Shown piece by piece: positions 35,001 through 43,706 of a stretch of 64,000 nucleotides of DNA; positions within the stretch are counted from its first letter, which is position 1; each line of letters begins with the position of its first letter. Made by a program: the position numbers and the translations under genes. The stretch lies in assembly GCA_963703665.1 (NCBI GenBank), contig CAVPFB010000004.1:186001-250000 (forward strand). The letters are read 5' to 3'. Source of the stretch: AP-15 sp963703665 (GTDB lineage Bacteria; Pseudomonadota; Alphaproteobacteria; ATCC43930; CGMCC-115725). The notes under the pieces were generated by a model that was not told the origin of the DNA, searched no databases, and saw nothing but the letters and a program-made list of their open reading frames with translations.

Positions 35001-36536
35001 ATGCCGTTCTCGACCAAATCTGATCGGGTGTATCGCGCCAGACCCGTTGTGCAGCTGGTGCTGCTGCTTTTGCCCACACTCTTGCTCGCGGCCTGCGGCC
35101 AGCAGGGCGGATATGGGTACAGCACTCAATTTTATGGCTCCCCGCCGATCGGTGAGGCGCCGGAACACTACTATCCGCCGCCGGGGCCGCCCGACGATCC
35201 TTGGGGCCCCTACATCCGCGAGGCGGCGGCGCGATACGCCGTGCCCGAGCAGTGGGTTCGCGCGGTCATGCAGCAGGAATCGGGCGGCCAGGAGCAGGCC
35301 GTGTCGCCGGTCGGGGCGATGGGCCTGATGCAGGTCATGCCCGAAACCTATCAGGGGCTGCAGGCGCGGTACGGGCTCGGCGACGACCCCTATGACCCGC
35401 ACAACAACATTCTGGCGGGAACCGCTTACATCCGCGAGATGTACGAGCGGTTCGGGTCGCCCGGCTTCCTCGCCGGCTATAACGCCGGTCCGGACCGGGT
35501 CGACCTCTATCTCGCCGGCAGCTCCGACTTGCCGGACGAGACGGTGAACTACCTGGCCGCGGTCACGCCGAACCTCGGTGACGCGGTGCCGCTGTCCGGG
35601 CCGCTCGCCTTATATGCCTCCGCCCGGCCGAGTCGGGCGATCAGGGCCGGTGCGAACGTGGCCAGCCTCGCGGCCGGGTGCGATCTCAACCGAGCCTATG
35701 ATCCCAACCATCCGTGCAGCTCGCTGGAGCAGGCCGCGGTGGCGCCGGCGCCGTACCAGCCGGTCTTCGCCGAACAGACCGGAGCCGGCGGCTGCAACCT
35801 GAACATCGCCTATGATCCGAGCCGTCCCTGCACGTCGCTGGGGCAAGCCGCAGTGGCGGCCGCCCCGCCGCAGCCGGCCTTCGTACAACAGGCGGCGGCG
35901 CCAGCCACTCCGCAACCCGCTTTGGAGCAACAGGCGGCGGTATCGCCCCCGCCGCAGCCGGCCTTCGTGCAACAGGCGGCGCCAGCCACTCCGCAACCCG
36001 CTTTGGCGCAACAGGCAGCGGGATCGGCTTTGCCGCAGCCCACGGCCCGCACCCGGCTCGCTTTTGCCGACGGCTGCGACCCGGATATTGCCTTCGACCC
36101 GGATCGACCATGCCACACCGAATCAGCCGCCGGCGGTGGCATGTCTCCCGCGGAGGCAGCCTTGCCCGCGACGATGCCGACCACCCTCGCCCGCTACCAA
36201 CCCTCGCCGCTGCTGCCAAGCCGGCCGAGCCTGGCTTCTGCGCCGCCGGGCGCGGCAGGGTCCCACCTGCTCGCGATTCCCGACCGCGACTGGGCGATTC
36301 AGGTTGGCGCCTTCGCGAACCCCAATCTCGCCCGCGCCGTCGCGGAAAACGCCCGGACGCAGGCGCCGGGCCAGCTCCGCTCTGCTGCCCTGGCGCTGCC
36401 GCCGACGCCGGGCGGCGGTTCGGTCCTCTATCGCGCCCGCCTCGTGAACCTGTCGGCCAGCGCGGCGTCCGACGCTTGCTGGCAGCTCAATCAGCGCCAA
36501 TTGCCCTGCGTCGTCGTCCAGCCGAGCCGCTCCTGA
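35001..36536 (+). CDS. Lytic transglycosylase (SLT) lipoprotein with C-terminal SPOR-like domain
   Basis: About 511 residues from ATG 35001 (in-frame starts at 34917 and 34935 are possible). Lipoprotein signal with LLLAAC. SLT domain: YAVPEQWVRAVMQQESGGQE with the catalytic Glu, SPVGAMGLMQVMPETYQGL, DPHNNILAGTAYIREMYERF, FLAGYNAGPDRVDLYL. Then a 170-residue Ala/Pro/Gln-rich linker with three Cys motifs (GCDLNRAYDPNHPC, GCNLNIAYDPSRPC, GCDPDIAFDPDRPC). The end, WAIQVGAFANPNLARAVAEN...VLYRARL, is SPOR-like and would bind denuded peptidoglycan. Cleaves glycan strands in the periplasm. Confidence 0.87.
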   Translation: MPFSTKSDRVYRARPVVQLVLLLLPTLLLAACGQQGGYGYSTQFYGSPPIGEAPEHYYPPPGPPDDPWGPYIREAAARYAVPEQWVRAVMQQESGGQEQAVSPVGAMGLMQVMPETYQGLQARYGLGDDPYDPHNNILAGTAYIREMYERFGSPGFLAGYNAGPDRVDLYLAGSSDLPDETVNYLAAVTPNLGDAVPLSGPLALYASARPSRAIRAGANVASLAAGCDLNRAYDPNHPCSSLEQAAVAPAPYQPVFAEQTGAGGCNLNIAYDPSRPCTSLGQAAVAAAPPQPAFVQQAAAPATPQPALEQQAAVSPPPQPAFVQQAAPATPQPALAQQAAGSALPQPTARTRLAFADGCDPDIAFDPDRPCHTESAAGGGMSPAEAALPATMPTTLARYQPSPLLPSRPSLASAPPGAAGSHLLAIPDRDWAIQVGAFANPNLARAVAENARTQAPGQLRSAALALPPTPGGGSVLYRARLVNLSASAASDACWQLNQRQLPCVVVQPSRS

Positions 36537-36587
36537 TCGAAGGACCGGGTTTTTCACGCCGCTCTGCCGGACGAAGCCATCCCGACG

Positions 36588-37454
36588 CTATCGCGCATCC
36601 TCCGCAACCGCCTCGGCTAAGTCGTTTTGGGGCGGCTGCAGGCGCACCGGATATACCAGCTGACCGACCAACGAAGTCGGCAGCGCCGCCTCGGTGCCGT
36701 AGGCCGACGGCCATTGGTTCCGGGGCAGATGATAGGTGCCGAAGATCCAGTCCATGCAGGGCAGCATGGAGGCGAAGTTGCGGTCCCGCGGCTCGGCCAG
36801 GGTGTGGTGCCAGTGATGGAAGGCGGGGGTCGAGATCACCCATTCCAGCGGACCCAGCCGCCAGCGCAGATTGGCATGGATCAGGAAGCCCCACAGGGTC
36901 AGCAGCAGCACCAAGAGCGCGGATACCGCGCCGCCCGCGGGGGTGAGCGGGGTGGCCAGCCCGAGGATGTAGACCGGGATCAGGCCGCACAGCCGGGTGA
37001 ACACATTGTCGATCGGATGGGCGCGGGCGCTGATCAGAAAATACACCTGCGAGGGGTGATGGTGGACGGAGTGGAAACGCCACAGAAAGGGGATTTCGTG
37101 GGTCCAGCGATGCCCCCAATAAAAGCCGATCTCGCTCACCACCAAGGCTGCCGCGGCGCGCGCCCAGATCGGCCAGCCTGCGACCGCCGCCTGAAGGCGC
37201 CACGGCACGCCGACGTGTGCGCCGACAGCGACCAGCGCCAGCAGCGGGGTCAACAGCAGGCTCGGCACCAGGCCGCTGATAAAATAAAAACCGATGTCGC
37301 TGGCGAGGCTCTTGCCGAAAATTTTTCGTCGACGCAGCGCGAACAGGCGCTCCAGCGGCAGGAAGACCACGGCGAGCAGCAGCAGCCACACCGCGAGCCT
37401 GATCGTGCTGAGCAGCAACGTGTGAAGATGCTGGTGGTCAAGGAATGCGGGCAA
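36588..37454 (-). CDS. Sterol desaturase/fatty acid hydroxylase family protein
   Basis: 288 residues with several membrane helices and the di-iron His clusters HRWTH, HSVHHHP and HHWHH in order, spaced as in the fatty acid hydroxylase superfamily. Such enzymes hydroxylate or desaturate lipids in the inner membrane using O2. The start is a TTG with AGGAGAG upstream. Converges with the lytic transglycosylase gene. Substrate (fatty acid, hopanoid or carotenoid) not predictable. Confidence 0.88.
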   Translation of the reverse strand: MPAFLDHQHLHTLLLSTIRLAVWLLLLAVVFLPLERLFALRRRKIFGKSLASDIGFYFISGLVPSLLLTPLLALVAVGAHVGVPWRLQAAVAGWPIWARAAAALVVSEIGFYWGHRWTHEIPFLWRFHSVHHHPSQVYFLISARAHPIDNVFTRLCGLIPVYILGLATPLTPAGGAVSALLVLLLTLWGFLIHANLRWRLGPLEWVISTPAFHHWHHTLAEPRDRNFASMLPCMDWIFGTYHLPRNQWPSAYGTEAALPTSLVGQLVYPVRLQPPQNDLAEAVAEDAR

Positions 37455-37548
37455 TGACGCTCTCCTGATTGGCCGGCGCGCAGGCCGGGCCGGTCTTCGC
37501 GCCTGGGCGAGACCGGGTCCCGTCCAGGCGCGTCAACCGAGAGTCTGA

Positions 37549-38391
37549 TCAGACAGCCGCCGCGTTGCTCTGGCCGCGACGACGCATCATGATCCCGCCG
37601 AGGCCGAGAAGGCCGACGCCAAGGAGCGACAAGGTCGCTGGCTCCGGTACCACCGGCGTCGTGTTCACGCCTTCGAGGAACACCGTCGGCGGCAGATTGG
37701 TGGTGCTGCCGCTGTCACCCCAAGCCAGGAACGTCAGTACCGCGCTCCCGTGGTTCAGGTCGGCGGCAGTTGGGGAAAAGGTCAGATTGGCAACATTCCA
37801 ATCGACGTTCCCCTCCGACGGGGTGCTCATCAGCGAGGAATCATCCTCCACATTATCGGCGGTGCCGGTAACTGTGCAGGGATTTGTGCTACAGTCGACA
37901 CCGATGCCGCCGGCGCCGAGAAACACTTTCCACTGTTCGGTGGTCGGGCCGGTAAATCCCGTTTGCTGACCGGCTGCCTGCTGGAACGAAAGGGTGTATG
38001 TCGTGCCTGCCGTCAGGCCGGTAATGGTCTGCATGATCGTGCTCTCGTACTGCGGATTACCGTCCGCCTGATAGAAGTTGTAGCCGGCCGGAACGGTATT
38101 GGAAAAGGTGCCGTAAACACCGTAAATATTGCCATTCGTCTGATTGGAATAACCCTCGGAGCCTTGCTGACCGACATAGATCAGATTGCTGATTTGCGCG
38201 GCCGCACCGATGGACCAGCCAGTCGGCTCAGCATGCGTGAAAAAGTCCTTCGGCGGGTCGAACGTGCCGGAGAAAGTGTTGAAGGTGAGGTTGGTGACCG
38301 GCAACACCGTGTCTGCCTGGGCCGAGCAGGCCAAGCCCAGCGACAGCGCGAGGGCGGAGACGCCGATAATGGCTGATTTACGCGATGACAT
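37549..38391 (-). CDS. PEP-CTERM sorting-domain protein
   Basis: 280 residues: signal peptide cleaved near AQADT, a beta-rich Ser/Thr/Asn/Gly body (for example TYTLSFQQAAGQQTGFTGPT) and the C-terminal sorting signal VPEPATLSLLGVGLLGLGGI followed by MMRRRGQ. PEP-CTERM proteins are cut by exosortase/archaeosortase-type EpsH and exported to the surface, often with exopolysaccharide. No exosortase gene is in the window. GGAG precedes the ATG at 38389-38391. A sigma-54 promoter and an upstream palindrome fit the PrsK/PrsR control known for this class. Confidence 0.93.
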   Translation of the reverse strand: MSSRKSAIIGVSALALSLGLACSAQADTVLPVTNLTFNTFSGTFDPPKDFFTHAEPTGWSIGAAAQISNLIYVGQQGSEGYSNQTNGNIYGVYGTFSNTVPAGYNFYQADGNPQYESTIMQTITGLTAGTTYTLSFQQAAGQQTGFTGPTTEQWKVFLGAGGIGVDCSTNPCTVTGTADNVEDDSSLMSTPSEGNVDWNVANLTFSPTAADLNHGSAVLTFLAWGDSGSTTNLPPTVFLEGVNTTPVVPEPATLSLLGVGLLGLGGIMMRRRGQSNAAAV

Positions 38392-38479
38392 CGAAAACTC
38401 CTGTGCATCATGCGATAAGGAACGACCACTCCGTGTAACCTGGTCACTCAGAACCCGGCTAGCGGATATCTTTCCCTAG

Positions 38480-38494
38480 GCAATCGGCATGCCA
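38480..38494 (-). promoter_or_regulatory. Sigma-54 promoter of the PEP-CTERM gene
   Basis: On the minus strand TGGCATGCCGATTGC matches the sigma-54 consensus TGGCAC-N5-TTGC with one mismatch and exact -24/-12 GG/GC spacing. It lies about 90 bases upstream of the start codon, leaving a leader of roughly 75 bases. RpoN-dependent expression of PEP-CTERM genes through the PrsK/PrsR two-component system is known in other bacteria. Confidence 0.65.
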
Positions 38495-38555
38495 CTAAGA
38501 TGATCGACTGATTTATTGAGAGTTTTTCCAAAACGTTGCTTAACACCGGGTAATC

Positions 38556-38584
38556 TGTCGGAATATATGTAAGCTTTTCCGACA
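38556..38584. promoter_or_regulatory. Palindrome TGTCGGAA-N13-TTCCGACA, candidate enhancer-binding site
   Basis: A perfect 8-bp inverted repeat (38556-38563 and 38577-38584) in an AT-rich setting, centred about 75 bases upstream of the -24 element. Position and symmetry fit a binding site for a sigma-54 activator such as PrsR. A further half site, GTCGGAAAAAC, occurs near 38637-38648. Confidence 0.55.
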
Positions 38585-38942
38585 TACCGTTGGCGGTCAA
38601 AGCCAGGCGCAACACATTCCGGGCTCGCCAACGCCACCGTCGGAAAAACACTCCATTATTACAGACGGTTACATCCATGTCGGCAGGTCGGGCGGCGAGA
38701 TCGGTCATCGAAATCGAGCCGACATGCAGCCGGACGCGCAGAATTACCTGTAAAGAAAGCTGACAGAGACAACTCGGAACAGGCCCGCTCCCAGCCGACC
38801 GACGACTTTGAAGTTGGCCCGGATACGGCTGCCCGGCGCCTGGGTCGCAGCCGGGCGAAAGAGAAGATCTCGACGGCCTGAGCGCGCGCGTTGCTGCCGT
38901 TGGCGCGGCGCCAAGCTCCTTGCGGAACCGCTGTTCAGGGCG
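38585..38942. other. Intergenic stretch, no gene recognised
   Basis: Between the PEP-CTERM control region and the convergent end of the MFS gene. It includes GC-poor DNA up to about 38780 and then ordinary GC-rich sequence. No ORF with family resemblance, no tRNA and no clear terminator were seen. Confidence 0.5.
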
Positions 38943-40160
38943 TTATTCGGCCGGAGCGGGCACCACTGCGCGGCGGAATCGGATGCGCGCGCCGCCGGCG
39001 CAGAGCAGGCTCGCCATCAGCAAGCCCGCGACCACCACCAAGACCAGCCGCGGCCGGCCGGAATCGATGATCATGCCGTACGGCACCGGCATGATCGCCC
39101 CGCCCAACGACATGCCCGAGCTGACAAAGCCGAACACCTTGCCGATCTGGCCCGGCGGGGCCGCGTCCTTGACCATCACGTCGCGCGGGGTGCGGCTCGC
39201 CCCGGTCATCAGGCCGCCGACGAACAGCACGGCGATGGTCGCCAATTCGGCCATCGGCACGATCCCGACCCATAAGAGGATCGCCGCCGCGCCGATGGTC
39301 AAGATCACGACAAACGGCAGATGGCGGTCGGTGCGGTCGGCAATCCAGCCGCCCAGCAGCACGCCGCAGATGCCGCCCACCATCCAGCCGGTCAGCGCCG
39401 AGGAAGCAGCCTCGATCCGCATCCCATTGGCGCGATGCAGGATCGTGATCAGCCAGGATTGGATGCCGGCGCCGGCCATCGACGACACCATAAAAAAGGC
39501 GAAGAACATCATCACCGACCGGCCGAGCAGCAGTCGCGCGCCGGAGATTGCCGGCTGGGACCGGCTGGGCGGCTCGCGGCGCTGGTCGATCAGAATGCGG
39601 CTCTGCCACAGGATCGTCAGCACTACCGGCACGCCGAGGAGGCCAACCAGGGTCAATGCCGACCGCCAGCCGAGCAGCAGGGTCAACGCCGCCGTCGCCG
39701 GGGGTGCGACGGCAAAGCCGATGTTGCCGACAAAGGTATGAAAGGCGAAGGAGCGGCCGAGCTTGCCGCGGTCGACCGAGCCGCTGAGGATCGAGTAATC
39801 CGCCGGGTGGATCACCGAATTGCCGGCGCCCGACAGCAGGGCCAGCAGGATGATCTGCCAAAAGGCGGTCGCGAACCCCATCGCCGAGACCGACAGGGCC
39901 ATGGTCAGGGTGCCGCCGACCAGGAACGGCCGGGCGCCGTAGCGGTCGACGAGAAACCCCATCGGCGTCTGCAGCAGGGCCGCGGCCCCCGACATCACCG
40001 CCATCGCCAGACCGAGCTCGGCAAACGACACATCGAAGCTCTTCTGCCAGGCGATGAACACCGGCGGCAGGCAGAGCTGATAATAATGCGACAGAAAATG
40101 GCCCGCGCCGAGCAGCGCATTGACCCGGGTGTCGCGACCGAATGCCGGAAATTTGAGCAT
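38943..40160 (-). CDS. Major facilitator superfamily transporter
   Basis: 405 residues with about 12 hydrophobic helices. Motif A-like sequence TPMGFLVDRYGARPFLVGGT follows TM2, and GGWIADRTDRHLPF marks the second half. GAGNSVIHPADYSILSGSV and ASRTPRDVMVKDAAPPGQIG are segments seen in MFS members related to oxalate/formate-type and nitrate transporters. The ATG at 40158-40160 is preferred over an upstream in-frame extension rich in Arg with no membrane character. Substrate unknown. It is transcribed away from the restriction-modification genes. Confidence 0.87.
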   Translation of the reverse strand: MLKFPAFGRDTRVNALLGAGHFLSHYYQLCLPPVFIAWQKSFDVSFAELGLAMAVMSGAAALLQTPMGFLVDRYGARPFLVGGTLTMALSVSAMGFATAFWQIILLALLSGAGNSVIHPADYSILSGSVDRGKLGRSFAFHTFVGNIGFAVAPPATAALTLLLGWRSALTLVGLLGVPVVLTILWQSRILIDQRREPPSRSQPAISGARLLLGRSVMMFFAFFMVSSMAGAGIQSWLITILHRANGMRIEAASSALTGWMVGGICGVLLGGWIADRTDRHLPFVVILTIGAAAILLWVGIVPMAELATIAVLFVGGLMTGASRTPRDVMVKDAAPPGQIGKVFGFVSSGMSLGGAIMPVPYGMIIDSGRPRLVLVVVAGLLMASLLCAGGARIRFRRAVVPAPAE

Positions 40161-40377
40161 CCGCCATCGTGCTATAAACCGGGCACGCGGTCGAGAGCGA
40201 AACCGGCGGTTGCCCCTCGGCGCGCGCGAGGCTGACTTGCCGAAATCGCGCACCCGAGCACCCGGCGGGCCGGTGGCGCGCCGCGGCTGCCGATCAGCCA
40301 GCCTTATTCGCCGCTTGCGCCGGAGTCGGCGGATGGCATGATGGCTCCCCTGGTGGACAAAGGAGCAACTCGCAGCC

Positions 40378-41263
40378 ATGCACGTCGCATCGATCGCCCG
40401 GCCGGGGCATGATTTGGGGGAGCCCTATTATGCCACCGAGAACGGTCTGCTGTTCGCGGGCGATTGCCTCGCCTACCTGCCGGGGTTGCGAGACGAGTTG
40501 GTCGACACGATCTTTGCGGACCCGCCTTTCAATCTCGGCAAGACCTACGGTCGGCGGACCAGCGATTCGCGGGCCGATGCCGACTATATCAAGTGGTGCC
40601 GAGCCTGGCTCGGCGAGTGCGTTCGCCTGCTGTCGCCCGGCGGTTCGCTGTTCATCTATAACCTGCCAAAGTGGAACATCCTGCTCGGAGCATTCCTGAT
40701 GCAGGAGCTGCACATGGAATTTCGACACTCGATTGCCATCGAGATCAAGAGCTGCCTGCCGATTCCGGGCCGGCTTTACCCAGCCCATTACAGTCTCCTG
40801 TATTTAACGAAAGGTAAACCGAAGACGTTTCGCAAGATCCGCACTCCCATCGAGACGTGTCGGCATTGCCGCGGCGAGATCCGCGATTATGGCGGCCACC
40901 GCGGGGCCATGAATTCGACTGGGCGTCAATCTCAAGGATGTCTGGACGGACGTGCCGCCAGTCCGTCACTGGAAATTCAAGAGCCGCAAGCGTCTGTCTA
41001 ATGCGTTGTCGACCAAGATTTTAGACCGGGTTGTCGAGATGACGACGAACCCAGGCGAGTTGGTCCTGGACCCATTCGGTGGCAGCGGCACGACTTACGC
41101 CGTTTGCGAGCGCCGCCATCGCCGCTGGATTGGAGTGGAATTTGATTTCTGTCCCGAGATCGTTGAGCGGCTGGAGACGCGAGGCCTGGAACACCACCGC
41201 AACGACGATTTCATCGATGAGCCGCATGTCGCCTTCGCTGGTTGGCCCTCCGCTGCGGAGTAA
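40378..41263 (+). pseudogene. Type II DNA methyltransferase (restriction-modification), frameshifted
   Basis: ATG at 40378. Catalytic motif IV DPPFNLGKTYG at residues 48-58 precedes the SAM-binding motif I, VLDPFGGSGTTYAVCERR, near the end: the beta-class order of amino-methyltransferases. RLYPAHYSLLYLTKG is another conserved piece. The frame slips near 40922, where GGG should probably be GG; removing one G joins GAMNSTG to VNLKDVWTDVPPVRHWKFKS and runs to TAA 41261-41263, about 294 residues. DPPF suggests N6-adenine, but N4-cytosine is not excluded. It meets the endonuclease gene end to end. Confidence 0.85.
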
Positions 41264-41827
41264 TCACCCGGTCAGCCGGCGGCTCCTTCCCAGATTGGTT
41301 ACCCGCTTTGGAAGGGGCGGTCCCACGCCGTCATGCCCGATAGAGAGTATCAGCAGCGGGCTGAATTGACCCTTTGCTCGATCGACATGGTCCAGGGCGG
41401 CTCTGAAGCTTGGGCAGCGATCCGTCAGGAAATACGCGGTCCGGTCGGCCGGGACCACGATTACCCCGACATCGATGTTCCCCAATTCAATCGCGCGCAT
41501 AAGGTGCGTCAGATCGTTCGTCAAAAGATCGCTGCGCGCGGATATCTGAAGCTCGACGCCAATAGAGACTTCGGCGCCGTCGTGGTGGACACACTTCGTC
41601 CAATCTATTCCGCCTGTGGTGATTTTAATCCAGCCTGGTACATCCGCGAATCTTCTATCGAGCATTTCGCGGACAGCAGCACCACTATTGTCATTTCTTT
41701 TTTCCACAATGCGCAGATCAAAATCCGTTATTAGTTTTTTCACCTCCTCAACCAGCCCGATGAGCCCGAGCCTCGCAACTCTGCGATCGAAGCCATCATA
41801 AGATCGCGTGTCGACGATCTGGGGCAT
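41264..41827 (-). CDS. BglII/BstYI-like type II restriction endonuclease
   Basis: 187 residues. Asp83, Glu92 and Gln94 in HHDGAEVSIGVELQISARSD reproduce the D-x8-E-x-Q active-site spacing of BglII (Asp84, Glu93, Gln95), at nearly the same positions. NDLTHLMRAIELGNIDVGVI and VPADRTAYFLTDRCPSF match the core of this endonuclease family. Members cut AGATCT or RGATCY; the exact site here is not known. ATG at 41825-41827 with a weak ribosome site, which may help delay nuclease synthesis. Its stop codon abuts that of the methyltransferase with no gap. Confidence 0.85.
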   Translation of the reverse strand: MPQIVDTRSYDGFDRRVARLGLIGLVEEVKKLITDFDLRIVEKRNDNSGAAVREMLDRRFADVPGWIKITTGGIDWTKCVHHDGAEVSIGVELQISARSDLLTNDLTHLMRAIELGNIDVGVIVVPADRTAYFLTDRCPSFRAALDHVDRAKGQFSPLLILSIGHDGVGPPLPKRVTNLGRSRRLTG

Positions 41828-42048
41828 TAACCAACTCTGATCTCCCGCTTCGGAAGGCGCTACCGATTTGTTTCGAACTTGTTACCTGCCGCTCATCCTC
41901 GACGTGGGGTCGCCTGGCGAGCCTGCCGTCGGTCGACCGCTTGACTCGTTTCTGCGCCGCGGAATACCGTTCGCCGTGCCGAAATGGGCTGGGAAGGCCG
42001 TTTCGGGGGCAGGGCAGAGCGAACAGGCAGCAGCGAAGGAGGTCACCA

Positions 42049-43201
42049 ATGGCGGCGTACAAGCTGATCTCGGCGGATTCCCATATCGTCGAGCCGCCGG
42101 ACATGTATGCGAGCGCGGATCGAACCCAAATTCCGCGACCGCGCGCCGAAAATGGAGCGGCGCAAGACCCCGACCGGCCGCGAATACGACGCCTGGATGA
42201 TCGATGGCATGCAGGTCGGCACCCTGGGTGCGGTGATGCAGGCCGGGCAGCGTTTCGAGGACCCGTCGCAAATCGACTTTCTCGGCGTCTGGGAGGATGT
42301 CCGCAAGGGCGGCTACGACGCGCATGCGATGATCACCGAAAATGAGGAGGACGGGGTGTGGGGCTCGTGCCTGCAGCCGAGCCAGGGGCTCTTCTGGTAT
42401 CGCGTGCCCGGACAGCGCGCTGCTGTCCGAGATCTGCCGCGTCTACAACGACTGGATCACCGATTTCTGCAAGCCTTATCCGGAGCGGCTGAAGGGCATC
42501 GCCATGCTCAATGTCGACGATGTCGACGAGGGCTGCCGCGAGCTCGAACGCATCGAAAAAGCTGGGACTGGTCGGCGCTTTCATTCCGGTCTCGCCATTG
42601 CCCGACAGGCCCTATCGCGACCCGGTTTATGATCGGTTGTGGGCGACCGCGCAGGACAACGACATGCCGCTCCTGATGCACATCGCGACCAACCGCGCCG
42701 GCGTTCCGGGTTGCGAGTTCACGATGAATATCGGCGAGCTGACCGGCGCCGGCCGCTCGACCACCGACCATTGGGTGCGCTATTCGCTGTGGCGCGATGG
42801 TGTTCGCCGGCGTCTTCGACCGCTTTCCGCGGCTCAAGGTCGGCTCGGTCGAGCACGAGACCGCGTGGATCCCGCACTGGCTGAAGCAGATGGACTTCAC
42901 CTATCGCGAGCGGCCGGTGTTCACCAAGGGCTGGAAGTCGGTCGAAGCGGCATGCTGCCGAGCGATTATTGGCAGCGCAACATGTTCGTCGAGTTCATGG
43001 AGGACGATCTCGGCGTCGAGCTGCGCAAGTACATCGGGGTCGACAACATGCTGTGGGGCAGCGACTTTCCCGCACGCCGAATCGACCTGGCCGCAATCGA
43101 AGCAGTTCCTCGACCGCATCTTCGAGGGCGTGCCCGAGGAGGACCGGCGCAAGATCACCGCCGACAACGCCGCCAAGCTGTTCGGCTTTCACCCGAACTA
43201 G
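42049..43201 (+). pseudogene. Amidohydrolase family 2 protein, six frameshifts
   Basis: An ideal ribosome site (GAAGGAGG) precedes MAAYKLISADSHIVEPPDMY, where the DSHxxEP metal motif is typical of amidohydrolase 2 (decarboxylase-like) enzymes. The conserved protein continues through frames: RIEPKFRDRAPKMERRKTPT, ITENEEDGVWGSCLQPSQG, VPDSALLSEICRVYNDWITD, GLVGAFIPVSPLPDRPYRDP, MVFAGVFDRFPRLKVGSVEH, MLPSDYWQRNMFVEFMEDDL and WGSDFPHAESTWPQSKQFLD. Slips near 42112, 42408, 42555, 42798, 42943 and 43073 are each one extra base. Restored length about 382 residues. Catabolic role; substrate unknown. Confidence 0.82.
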
Positions 43202-43289
43202 GGCAAGCCGGCATCAGATCGCTTCGCAGAGCCTGTCCTCGGGCGGCGCGCTCGCGCCGACCGGTGGGCTTGCAATGACAGGCTTGCCT

Positions 43290-43329
43290 CGTCATTGCGA
43301 GGAGCCACGAGGCGACGAAGCAATCCGGC
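43290..43329. repeat. REP-like element (GTCATTGCGAGGAG...GACGAAGCAATCC)
   Basis: About 40 bp, GTCATTGCGAGGAGCCACGA continuing GGCGACGAAGCAATCC. This imperfect palindrome is a widespread bacterial intergenic repeat. It lies between the amidohydrolase and Rieske genes and is the only copy I found in the window. Confidence 0.7.
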
Positions 43330-43409
43330 ATCAGCGGACGCTGAGACGCACCGCGATCTGGACGGGTTTGTGGCCGTGGCCAAGGCCTCGGCAGCTGGCG
43401 CCTGGCCAG

Positions 43410-43676
43410 ATGAAGTGGGTCGCGGTCGAGCGCGAGCGCGTTGTGCTGGCGAATGTCGATGGCGTCTTCTACGCGTTGCGCGACGTGTGCGGGCACAAGA
43501 ACGCACCATTGTCGCGCGGCCGGCTGATCGGCTGCCTGATCGAATGCCCGCTGCATTTCGCCCAGTTCGACCTGCGCACCGGCGAACTGGTCAACGGGCC
43601 GGTCTCGACCGCGGTGCCGGTCTACGAGGTGCGGGTCGAGAGCGACATGGTCTATGCGAGACAATCAAAAGAATGA
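43410..43676 (+). CDS. Rieske [2Fe-2S] ferredoxin-like protein (N-terminus frameshifted)
   Basis: From ATG 43410 the product is 88 residues: MKWVAVERERVVLANVDGVF, then the cluster motifs CGHKNAPLSRG (C-x-H) and CLIECPLHFAQFDLRTG (C-x2-H). The usual N-terminal strand (FVAVAKAS...LAPGQ) is present upstream in another frame; one extra base near 43391 would explain it, giving about 105 residues. Soluble electron carrier for an oxygenase. The neighbouring dioxygenase genes are not Rieske oxygenases, so its partner is unknown. Confidence 0.8.
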   Translation: MKWVAVERERVVLANVDGVFYALRDVCGHKNAPLSRGRLIGCLIECPLHFAQFDLRTGELVNGPVSTAVPVYEVRVESDMVYARQSKE

Positions 43677-43706
43677 CCGCTATCGAGGACCGGCGGGCGA
43701 TTGCGC

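Noticed and set aside
38448..38708. 86-codon ORF on the minus strand upstream of the PEP-CTERM gene
   Set aside because: It covers the sigma-54 promoter and palindrome, and lacks a ribosome site and family features.
40161..40379. N-terminal extension of the MFS transporter (start at 40379)
   Set aside because: Arg-rich, non-hydrophobic and unlike MFS N-termini; the ATG at 40158-40160 fits better.
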